A DNA stretch of 5,293 bases. Origin: Gammaproteobacteria bacterium. GTDB taxonomy: Bacteria > Pseudomonadota > Gammaproteobacteria > Steroidobacterales > MnTg04. Both the position numbers and the translations under genes were made by a program. Position 1 is the first letter of the stretch. Every line of letters begins with the position of its first letter. The stretch covers positions 1 to 5,293 of the forward strand of contig JAPUHG010000167.1 of assembly GCA_027297845.1 (NCBI GenBank), given 5' to 3'. Under the pieces are notes generated by a model, which saw nothing but the letters and a program-made list of their open reading frames with translations, was not told the DNA's origin and ran no database searches. Shown here piece after piece: positions 1 to 5,293 of this stretch.

Positions 1-549
1 CGCCATTTTCGGGTCGACGCCTGCCGTTGTCTCGGTGTAAGCGGCGCGGTCGGCTTTGGCTTTGGACTTCTTGGGACCACCCAGGGCCGCCGCCTCGTCT
101 TCGTCGAGCATCACCCCGGTCGACGCGTCGTGTGACTCTAGCTTCACAGCGGCGGCTGCGGCATCGGCAGCTTTTTCTGCCTTGGCCAATTGCGCGGAGT
201 CTTGCTGGTTGGCTGGAATGACCATTGTCTTTTCGAACTCGTCTTGCTCGCTCTCGGTCGCTGGCTGCTCGGAGAAACGGAGCTGATGGTGGCCAATCGT
301 AATTACGTCACCGTGCTGCAATGCGTGTTTCTTGATGAGCTTGCCGTTGACGTATGTGCCATTGGTGCTGTTCAAGTCTTCAAGAAAGGAATCGTTGAGG
401 ATGTTGATAATCAGTGAGTGATGCCCGCTGACAGCTGGGTTATCGATGCGCACGTCATTATCCGGAAGGCGCCCGATCGTGTAACGCTCCTTCGTCATGT
501 TGTATTCAGACAGAACTTGATTGTCCAGGCTAAGAATTAACCGTGCCAT
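1..549 (-). CDS. FHA-domain phosphothreonine-binding protein (3' end outside window)
   Basis: This is a cytoplasmic FHA-domain protein, expected to bind phosphothreonine peptides made by the neighbouring kinase. Reading from ATG at 549, 183 codons stay open to the left edge, so the C-terminus is missing. The FHA domain fills about residues 3-95 and keeps the family's binding signature: G26-R27 in TIGRLPDND, S41-x-x-H44 in VSGHHS, N63-G64 in LNSTNGTYVNG, and N68-G69. It is followed by FEKTMVIP (T108), a plausible phosphorylation site, and then an Ala/Lys/Glu-rich, probably disordered linker (about 115-183). No membrane segment is visible. The gene lies 127 bp after the phosphatase stop; the ATG has only a weak GGCGAG upstream. 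The domain call is very safe. The partner and final output are unknown, because a second domain may lie beyond the edge. Confidence 0.93.
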   Translation of the reverse strand, partial: MARLILSLDNQVLSEYNMTKERYTIGRLPDNDVRIDNPAVSGHHSLIINILNDSFLEDLNSTNGTYVNGKLIKKHALQHGDVITIGHHQLRFSEQPATESEQDEFEKTMVIPANQQDSAQLAKAEKAADAAAAAVKLESHDASTGVMLDEDEAAALGGPKKSKAKADRAAYTETTAGVDPKMA

Positions 550-564
550 GATTACTCGCCGTTC

Positions 565-669
565 TCAGTAAGACTTTGAACGAATCGGTAAACACAAGAG
601 AAATTGACCGACTACGCATGCAGTCGCATCGCTCGCTGACAACTCGCATTCTCCAAACAACCCCTGCAT
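565..669 (-). other. Phosphatase-FHA intergenic gap with a small hairpin; no gene supported
   Basis: This covers most of the 127-bp gap between the phosphatase stop (677) and the FHA start (549). An open frame of 34 codons spans these coordinates, but it has unremarkable composition, a misplaced purine tract right against its ATG, and no recognisable product, so I do not call it a gene. Within it, 609-626 can fold as a 7-bp stem with a 4-nt loop. The stem contains one G-U pair on the minus-strand RNA, and the same position is an A-C mismatch on the plus strand. No U-run follows it, so it is not a standard terminator. Confidence 0.4.
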
Positions 670-676
670 CCTTTTT

Positions 677-1504
677 TTATGAGCGAAACCAGCCTGCGAT
701 TTTGACGAACAAATTCTTCTTCGCGGCAAACGATTCCATGACCTCGGCGAGCATCACGGACACATTATCGCGCCCACCATGGTCATTGGCCAGCTCGACC
801 AACTGTTGACCAACCACATCAAGACTAGCATTAAAAGTGCTGATAGTTAAGTGAATGTCCTCATCTTCCACCATGTCAGGAAGACCATCGGAACAAAGCA
901 AATAAATGTCCTCGGGCAAGACCTCGTGCTCGTGTACTTCGACCTCGACCGATAGCTCGACACCGAGCGCCCGTGTCACGTAGTTACGATTTGGCGAACG
1001 CTGTGCCTCCTCGGTGGAGTAGAAGCCGCGATCGACCAGCTCCTGCAACAATGAGTGGTCCAGCGTCAATTGTATTAACTCCCCGTCCCTCAGTCGATAG
1101 GCCCGGGAATCGCCGACGTGAGCGATCGATACCCTGTTGTCGTAGAAGATGCATGCCACGATCGTCGTGCCCATGCCCTCGCAGTGGGTCTGGCTCTGTG
1201 CGGTCTGGAAAATGATCTTGTTGGCCCGGTAGACGGCGTCTCGAAGCACGATTGACTGGCGCATCAGGCCACTGTGTGCATCGATCCCATGCCGCTCCTG
1301 GCGCAGGGCGCCTTCGGTTGCCATGTCGGTGACGATCTGCACGGCAATGCCGCTGGCGACCTCGCCGGCATTGTAGCCGCCCATACCGTCGGCCAGAACC
1401 ATCAGTCCAATGTCCGGGTCGGACCCGATAGCGTCTTCGTTGTGGTCACGGACGCGGCCCGTATCCGAGATTTCGGCGAATTTTATCTTTGCGCGAAGAC
1501 TCAT
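677..1504 (-). CDS. PP2C-family (PPM) Ser/Thr protein phosphatase
   Basis: This is a cytoplasmic metal-dependent phosphatase that removes phosphate from Ser/Thr residues, probably reversing the adjacent kinase. All PP2C motifs are present in order: SDTGRVRDHNEDAI (D24), LADGMGGYNAGE (D39, G40), GMGTTIV (110-116), IAHVGDSRAYRLRDG (127-141), DHSLLQELVDRG (149-160), NYVTRALG (174-181), LLCSDGLPDMV (D206) and GGRDNVSV (D246). D24, D39, D206 and D246 are the expected metal ligands. At 275 residues it is a bare catalytic domain with a short tail (259-275) that may be amphipathic. I chose the ATG at 1504 because the homologous sequence begins there. A TTG at 1552 would add 16 residues, overlap the kinase gene by 19 nt and has no ribosome binding site. 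The ATG itself has only a weak site, so coupling to kinase translation across 29 nt is plausible. Confidence 0.96.
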   Translation of the reverse strand: MSLRAKIKFAEISDTGRVRDHNEDAIGSDPDIGLMVLADGMGGYNAGEVASGIAVQIVTDMATEGALRQERHGIDAHSGLMRQSIVLRDAVYRANKIIFQTAQSQTHCEGMGTTIVACIFYDNRVSIAHVGDSRAYRLRDGELIQLTLDHSLLQELVDRGFYSTEEAQRSPNRNYVTRALGVELSVEVEVHEHEVLPEDIYLLCSDGLPDMVEDEDIHLTISTFNASLDVVGQQLVELANDHGGRDNVSVMLAEVMESFAAKKNLFVKIAGWFRS

Positions 1505-1533
1505 TGTTGTCGCACCGCCGCGTCCTGACTGTT

Positions 1534-3624
1534 CTACGCATATGCTGCGCAATTGCGCAGTGCGATGGCCATCTCGGAACCACAGGAAAAGCGAGCTTCC
1601 GGCCGCTTGGCCATTGCTTTGGCAAGCACGCTGTCAATGCTGGGCGGTATACCGGTTCGCCGATCCGAAATGGGTGCGGGGTGGTCAGTTGTGATTTTCG
1701 TCATAAGCGCTGCAATATTGCTCGCCGTAAATGGGACTTCGCCGGCCAATAGCTCATATAGGGTAACACCAAGCGAAAATAAGTCCGAGCTACCCGAAAC
1801 ATTCTCTGCACTCAGCTGCTCAGGCGACATGTACATCGGCGTGCCAAGCACGATCCCTGTCTTGGTGCGATTATTGTCGGTCAGGCGCGCGACTCCAAAA
1901 TCGCTGATTTTCAAGGAACCTTCCTTCGGGTTGTACAAAAGATTCGCCGGCTTGATGTCACGATGGATGACGCCTTGGTTGTGAGCGTAGTCGAGTGCCT
2001 CAGCAGTCATGGCTGCAAGCTCCAACGCACGTTTAGGCGCCAGCAGCCTCTTCGGGTCGGTGAATTTTGTCAATGGGATTCCTGGAGTGTATTCCATTGC
2101 GATATAGGCGAGGCCGTTGTCTTCGCCCGCATCGAACACCGTGATGATATGCGGGTGTGTCAGGCGTCCGGCGGACTCCGCCTCGCGGAAGAACCGCAAT
2201 CGTGCTTCCTTGAGTTCCTCGTCCTCAAATTCCTTTTCAATCGGTATGGCCTTGACTGCAACCGGCCTATTGATCCTCGGGTCTCTGGCGAGGTAAACCG
2301 AACCCATGGCACCGCGGCCGATACGACGCTCGATCACATAGCGCCCTAGCTGCCGTGGCGCGCCTTTCAATTTTTCATTGGATGTCTCGCCCCGGTTCAG
2401 CGCGCCTTGTGTGCGCTTCATCCACTCGAGCACGGCCTCCGCGCGTTCCGGTTTCGCCTGTTCCTCGAACGCGAGTGAGAGTTTGTACATGACCGTCGCG
2501 GTGGCATCCGTCGCGTTGCAGCGACGGAATTCCGCGAATGCAGGCTCCAGTCTGCCCGCGGAGAGAAAATCGGAGCCACGTTTGAAGGCATGTAGTGTCG
2601 GTTTCGCGGGGTCGACAACGAGCCATGAACTGAGCATCGCCACACCACCGAAAATCAGAATCGCTCGACCGAGGTCAAGACGAACGTGAAGCGCGAACAC
2701 CAGCACCGCCTCGGCCAACAACAGCCCGGCCACGGATATCAGTGCGAACAGTGCTATATCGCGCCGTGAACGATCGGGCATGAACAGCACCGCAACGATG
2801 GCCAGCAGGATCGGGGCGAGCCACTCCATCGCAACAACCCACGACGGCGCGATGATAGTGAGGTCTTGCTCAAAATTGGCAAGAAGAGTTGCGACAATTT
2901 CAGAATGAGTAACGAGCTGACCGGACGGTAAAAGAGCGGTGGCGGCGATCAAGGCCGGCTCGGTGTCTACAAACACCGTGGCGCCCTTGAGCAAAGACCG
3001 GTCGACCGCTTGGTCGAGCAAGTCATCGGGGTCCAGGCGCGGAATGTTCGCATAGTTTGACAGGAAGATCGCGTCCTCGGCACCGGACATACGCTGGCTG
3101 GTGCGTGTATCACCGCTGTCGAGCGCTATGGCAAATGGGAGCGACGGAGACATCCTGTTTTTGTTGAGTCGCCAAATTCCCGAGCGGCGCAGCACGCCAT
3201 CGCTGTCGGGAATGATTTCGACAAATCCGTCTCCAGCTGCAAATTCGGCGAATCGATGCCGTGTCGGCACATACACCGGTACCCCGGAACCAAGGGTCAC
3301 GGCCCATCCGGGTATGCGCTCCGACGCAGCGATCGGTGGTGGCTGAGTCAGAATAATGCGCCCCACGTGATCATCTCTCAGGAGCGCGATGACCTGGCCG
3401 TAGCGATCAAGAACTTGAGATTGATCCAACTGTCGCGCATCCAGACTGATAATGATGCCGTTATCGAGCGGATGGGAAGAAATACGACCCGCGAACTGGT
3501 CATACAGCATGCGGTCGGCGGCGATGAACCAATGAGCAAGCGGCCCGTACATTAGCACTAGCAGCACGCTGGCGAAGCTCAGCACAATCAGGCGGTTCCG
3601 TTTTTGATTATTGCCCGTTTCCAA
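1534..3624 (-). CDS. CHASE2-domain transmembrane Ser/Thr protein kinase
   Basis: This is an inner-membrane Hanks-type kinase with an N-terminal sensor. A hydrophobic helix (about 11-29) leads into a CHASE2-like extracytoplasmic domain (about 34-258), recognised from NGIIISLDARQLD and the GFVEIIPDSDGVLRRSGIW signature. Three membrane helices follow (about 262-282, 289-312, 320-337), then a TPR-like stretch (345-403) and the kinase domain (429-about 690). Catalytic features are complete: glycine loop GRGAMG (436-441), VAVK with K458, C-helix E481, HRDIKPAN with D556 and N561, DFG at 575-577, activation loop with several Thr, and GTPMYMSPEQ in the APE position. The sensor-first order differs from PASTA kinases, where the kinase is N-terminal. 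The start is TTG at 3624, the first usable start after an in-frame stop near 3711; AGGG lies 11 nt upstream. The signal sensed by the CHASE2 domain is unknown. Downstream phosphatase and FHA genes suggest one signalling unit. Confidence 0.96.
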   Translation of the reverse strand: METGNNQKRNRLIVLSFASVLLVLMYGPLAHWFIAADRMLYDQFAGRISSHPLDNGIIISLDARQLDQSQVLDRYGQVIALLRDDHVGRIILTQPPPIAASERIPGWAVTLGSGVPVYVPTRHRFAEFAAGDGFVEIIPDSDGVLRRSGIWRLNKNRMSPSLPFAIALDSGDTRTSQRMSGAEDAIFLSNYANIPRLDPDDLLDQAVDRSLLKGATVFVDTEPALIAATALLPSGQLVTHSEIVATLLANFEQDLTIIAPSWVVAMEWLAPILLAIVAVLFMPDRSRRDIALFALISVAGLLLAEAVLVFALHVRLDLGRAILIFGGVAMLSSWLVVDPAKPTLHAFKRGSDFLSAGRLEPAFAEFRRCNATDATATVMYKLSLAFEEQAKPERAEAVLEWMKRTQGALNRGETSNEKLKGAPRQLGRYVIERRIGRGAMGSVYLARDPRINRPVAVKAIPIEKEFEDEELKEARLRFFREAESAGRLTHPHIITVFDAGEDNGLAYIAMEYTPGIPLTKFTDPKRLLAPKRALELAAMTAEALDYAHNQGVIHRDIKPANLLYNPKEGSLKISDFGVARLTDNNRTKTGIVLGTPMYMSPEQLSAENVSGSSDLFSLGVTLYELLAGEVPFTASNIAALMTKITTDHPAPISDRRTGIPPSIDSVLAKAMAKRPEARFSCGSEMAIALRNCAAYA
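1545..1560. repeat. 16-bp perfect palindrome at the kinase/phosphatase junction
   Basis: CTGCGCAATTGCGCAG reads identically on both strands. It lies inside the last codons of the kinase gene (Leu-Arg-Asn-Cys-Ala-Ala), 8 bp upstream of its stop codon and 40 nt before the phosphatase ATG. As RNA it could form a 6-bp GC-rich stem with an AAUU loop. As DNA it could be a dimeric protein site. No function is established from sequence alone. Confidence 0.9.
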
Positions 3625-3635
3625 GTCGGTTAGAT

Positions 3636-3639
3636 CCCT
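3636..3639 (-). promoter_or_regulatory. Possible ribosome binding site of the kinase gene (AGGG)
   Basis: AGGG lies 11 nt before the TTG start of the kinase. It is the only purine-rich SD-like tract near that start, and supports choosing the TTG over internal codons, since the next Met (residue 25) lies inside the first membrane helix. It is also the 3' arm of a small hairpin, so access may be reduced. Confidence 0.45.
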
Positions 3640-3649
3640 GTTTTCAGGG
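3636..3649 (-). promoter_or_regulatory. Hairpin in the kinase leader covering its ribosome binding site
   Basis: On the minus strand CCCTG-AAAA-CAGGG forms a perfect 5-bp stem with a 4-nt loop. The 3' arm contains the AGGG tract expected to pair with 16S rRNA. The short stem could modestly lower translation from the TTG start or form part of a protein site. No U-run follows, so it is not a terminator. Confidence 0.45.
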
Positions 3650-3653
3650 CAAA

Positions 3654-3659
3654 AGTATA
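3654..3659 (-). promoter_or_regulatory. Possible sigma-70 -10 box for the kinase gene
   Basis: TATACT on the minus strand matches five of six bases of the consensus TATAAT, 29 nt upstream of the TTG start, which would give a short leader. The -35 position at 17-bp spacing (CATTAT) is a poor match, so an activator or a different promoter may be used. Confidence 0.3.
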
Positions 3660-3902
3660 AAAAATTGCAAGCTCCGATAATGAGAAACGGTTGGCATTTT
3701 TATGTAATAACGGCGCCAGATCCAGTTCTATCATTGGGTTTCGCAGGCCGCATCGAGGCTTTCGAGTCGCCGTTCTTCCGGCAAGATGGCTGTGTTCGTA
3801 AGAAAAATCAAAAAAAACAATGGGTTAAAGTGATTTCCACATATTATTCTAGAACCTGAAAACAAGCGGTGTTGATCACCCTCGAGGCTTAGCGGCAAGT
3901 GG

Positions 3903-3938
3903 CCAAGGCGAGGGTAGCCTGCGTGTGCGACGCCTTGG
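3903..3938. repeat. 8-bp inverted repeat just downstream of corB
   Basis: CCAAGGCG (3903-3910) and CGCCTTGG (3931-3938) are perfect inverted copies separated by 20 nt, starting 18 nt past the corB stop. In the corB mRNA this would be a GC-rich stem with a large loop. No U-run follows, so it could protect the 3' end or assist termination, but it is not a textbook intrinsic terminator. Confidence 0.55.
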
Positions 3939-3956
3939 ATGCGAGCTACTGGAGTA

Positions 3957-5234
3957 CTAGTCTTCGATTTCTTGTCCCGCGATGCGCCGGCTCACGCGGA
4001 CAGTGCGAATGCGATTATCGTCCACTGCTACAACCTCGATCGGATAACCGCTTATGTTCACGCATGTCGAAGGATCCGGGATTGTCTCGAGTAATTCGAC
4101 AATCAACCCATTCAGCGTCTTCGGTCCGTCAGTCGGTAAAGCCCAATTCTGTGAGCGGTTCAGTTCCCGAATATTCGATGTTGCGCTGACGAGAAACGAG
4201 TCGGGGCCCTCGCGAACGACATCGTCCTCTTCGTCGGCGGGATCGGTGGTGAATTCTCCGACAATTTCCTCGAGGATGTCCTCGAGTGTGACGATTCCCT
4301 GAATGTCGCCGTATTCGTCAACGACAAGTGCGATGCGCTCGCGGCGACGCTGAAATTGTACAAGTTGTGTACTCAGTGGTGTTCCTTCCGGAACGAAATA
4401 CGGCTCCTCGAGTAATCGTTTCAGCGCGTCCTTGTCAAACGACCGCTGTGTCAGGTTCGCCAGCCGGCGCAAATGAAGAATGCCGACGACCTTGTCGATA
4501 TTGTCTTGATAAACGGGCAGACGCGTGTATTGGCTTGCAGCGATGATTTCCTCGATGACTTCGGTCTCATCATCCAGGTCGATACCGACGATCTCATTGT
4601 GCGGAACCATGACGTCGTCCACCGTGACCTTTTCAAGGTCGAGAATGCTAATGAGCATTTGCCGATAGCGAGTCGAGATTCGGCCGCCGGCTTCATCGAC
4701 GACCGTCCGCAATTCCTCACGGCTCAGCGATTGCAATTGTGCGCCGTTTTCACGGACACCGAAAAGGTACAACACGCCGTTGGATGCCGTGTTTGTCAGC
4801 CAGACGAGCGGGTAGGTGATTTTCAGCAGTGGGTAGTAAATAATCGCCGCTGGAAACGCGAGCCGTTCCGGATGCAAGGCGGCGAGCGTCTTCGGCGCGG
4901 TCTCAGAGAATCTCAGCACGACGAGCGTCAAGATCAGCGTGCCTAACGCCACGGCAGGTTGTCCGCCGAGATTGAAGGCGATAATTGCGACCAGCGCCGC
5001 CGCCGAGAAATTGACGAGGGGAGTGCCGAGCAGAATCACGCCGAGCAGTCGATCGGGCCGTTGCAGCAGGTGTTCGGCCTGTTTGGCGCCACGGTGCCCC
5101 TCACGTGCGTTGTGGCGTAGTTTATAGCGGTTCAGGCCCATGAGAGCCGTTTCCGAGCCGGAGAAAAAGGCGGAAAGCAGTAACAAAGCGACAAGCAGCC
5201 CCATCAGGGCCGCTAGTGGAACGTCATCGCCCAA
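3957..5234 (-). CDS. corB: CorB/HlyC-CorC family membrane protein (DUF21 + CBS pair)
   Basis: This is an inner-membrane protein of the CNNM/CorB family, linked to magnesium (and cobalt) transport or efflux. The 425-residue length and domain order match E. coli CorB (YfjD). The DUF21 membrane domain (about 1-150) has four helices (about 5-27, 62-90, 92-112, 127-150) and the motifs SAFFSGSETALMGLNRYKLR (21-40) and FSETAPKT (109-116, with E111). A CBS pair follows: MVPHNEIVGID to GILHLRRL (about 209-258) and FVPEGTPLSTQLVQF to VTLEDILEEIVGE (about 280-327). A CorC/HlyC C-terminal domain occupies about 340-415. One oddity is GTPLVN at 70-75, where E. coli CorB has GNNLVN. The start is TTG, preceded by a strong GGAGG. 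The family call is very safe; the exact substrate and direction of transport are inferred from the family. Confidence 0.95.
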   Translation of the reverse strand: MGDDVPLAALMGLLVALLLLSAFFSGSETALMGLNRYKLRHNAREGHRGAKQAEHLLQRPDRLLGVILLGTPLVNFSAAALVAIIAFNLGGQPAVALGTLILTLVVLRFSETAPKTLAALHPERLAFPAAIIYYPLLKITYPLVWLTNTASNGVLYLFGVRENGAQLQSLSREELRTVVDEAGGRISTRYRQMLISILDLEKVTVDDVMVPHNEIVGIDLDDETEVIEEIIAASQYTRLPVYQDNIDKVVGILHLRRLANLTQRSFDKDALKRLLEEPYFVPEGTPLSTQLVQFQRRRERIALVVDEYGDIQGIVTLEDILEEIVGEFTTDPADEEDDVVREGPDSFLVSATSNIRELNRSQNWALPTDGPKTLNGLIVELLETIPDPSTCVNISGYPIEVVAVDDNRIRTVRVSRRIAGQEIED

Positions 5235-5244
5235 AAAACGAGTA

Positions 5245-5249
5245 CCTCC
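5245..5249 (-). promoter_or_regulatory. Ribosome binding site of corB (GGAGG)
   Basis: A perfect GGAGG lies 10 nt before the TTG at 5234. It decides the start: the spacing is slightly long but usable, and no in-frame ATG or GTG lies closer. The protein beginning here aligns with the usual N-terminus ahead of the first membrane helix. Confidence 0.75.
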
Positions 5250-5262
5250 GTAACGACCGCTA

Positions 5263-5284
5263 GCGTCCTAGTTCAGCAGGACGC
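5263..5284 (-). repeat. 7-bp inverted repeat upstream of corB
   Basis: GCGTCCT (5263-5269) and AGGACGC (5278-5284) are perfect inverted copies with an 8-nt loop. On the minus strand the hairpin ends 13 nt before the corB GGAGG. It has no U-run after it. It may sit in the leader of corB or at the end of an upstream gene: one minus-strand frame reads Ser-Val-Gly-Val-Leu-Leu-Asn and stops with TAG at 5268-5270, but this is too short to identify. Confidence 0.5.
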
Positions 5285-5293
5285 CAACGGACT

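Larger units (their letters stand above)
3625..3956. other. 332-bp intergenic region between corB and the kinase gene
   Basis: This is the only long stretch without a supported gene. Going in the direction of transcription it holds an 8-bp inverted repeat (3903-3938), the 8-bp palindrome TTCTAGAA (3847-3854), a markedly AT-rich stretch (about 3640-3860) with an A8 run at 3811-3818, a possible -10 box (3654-3659) and a hairpin over the kinase ribosome binding site (3636-3649). An open frame on the plus strand crosses it but has no ribosome binding site and no recognisable product. The size and AT-richness suggest this is the control region of the signalling genes. Confidence 0.6.

Noticed and set aside
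565..669. 34-residue minus-strand peptide between phosphatase and FHA genes
   Set aside because: The purine tract touches the ATG with no proper spacing, and the peptide has no recognisable feature.
1505..1552. Longer phosphatase start at TTG 1552
   Set aside because: It would add 16 non-conserved residues, overlap the kinase gene by 19 nt and has no ribosome binding site; the PP2C homology begins right after the ATG at 1504.
1963..2349. Plus-strand open frame of 128 codons inside the kinase gene
   Set aside because: It is antisense to the kinase catalytic domain, which has all expected motifs, and shows no domain of its own.
1..3624. Type VI secretion regulatory locus
   Set aside because: Kinase, phosphatase and FHA proteins fit such loci, but no secretion component is visible, and the CHASE2 kinase architecture is found outside those loci.
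3811..3818. A8 run (T8 on the minus strand) as an intrinsic terminator for corB
   Set aside because: No GC-rich stem directly precedes the T-run on the minus strand, and it lies about 140 nt past the corB stop.
3611..3859. Plus-strand open frame of 82 codons through the corB-kinase gap
   Set aside because: It begins inside the kinase start region at a non-ATG codon; neither that start nor the internal ATG at 3680 has a ribosome binding site, and the predicted peptide resembles nothing I recognise.
4473..4946. Plus-strand open frame of 157 codons inside corB
   Set aside because: It lies wholly antisense to the CBS and membrane coding region of corB, whose motifs are intact; it is a by-product of codon composition.

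Overview
The window looks like a chromosomal segment of a gammaproteobacterium, with roughly 50-55% G+C by eye. The strongest clue is the 425-residue CorB (YfjD)-type protein, which follows the Escherichia coli CorB layout and motifs closely. The genus cannot be named from this sequence. Every supported gene lies on the minus strand, so transcription runs from the right edge to the left edge.

Region by region, in transcription order. (1) 5234-3957 encodes a CorB/HlyC-CorC family membrane protein (DUF21, two CBS repeats, CorC/HlyC domain). It starts at TTG behind a strong GGAGG. A 7-bp hairpin, and possibly the last codons of an upstream gene, lie at 5260-5293. (2) 3956-3625 is a 332-bp non-coding gap. 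It holds an 8-bp inverted repeat just after corB, an AT-rich stretch, a possible -10 box, and a small hairpin that contains the likely ribosome binding site of the next gene. (3) 3624-1534 encodes a 696-residue transmembrane Ser/Thr protein kinase. Its order is extracytoplasmic CHASE2 sensor, three transmembrane helices, a TPR-like linker, then a complete kinase domain. (4) 1504-677 encodes a complete PP2C-type Ser/Thr phosphatase, 29 nt after the kinase stop. (5) 549-1 encodes an FHA-domain protein that runs off the left edge.

Genes 3-5 form a self-contained phosphosignalling set: a kinase with its own periplasmic sensor (writer), a phosphatase (eraser) and a phosphothreonine-binding protein (reader). 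A likely scheme is that the CHASE2 domain senses an unknown signal outside the inner membrane, the kinase phosphorylates cytoplasmic targets (possibly a Thr just after the FHA domain), and the PP2C enzyme resets the system. Its output is not visible, because the FHA protein and anything after it are cut off. The same trio of activities occurs in type VI secretion control, but no secretion gene is visible here. The corB gene is separated from the set by the 332-bp gap and is probably a separate unit.

I see no tRNA, rRNA, CRISPR array, insertion sequence or convincing intrinsic terminator. The components are all known families. The points worth a second look are the kinase's domain architecture, a 16-bp perfect palindrome at the kinase/phosphatase junction, and the structured leader of the kinase gene.
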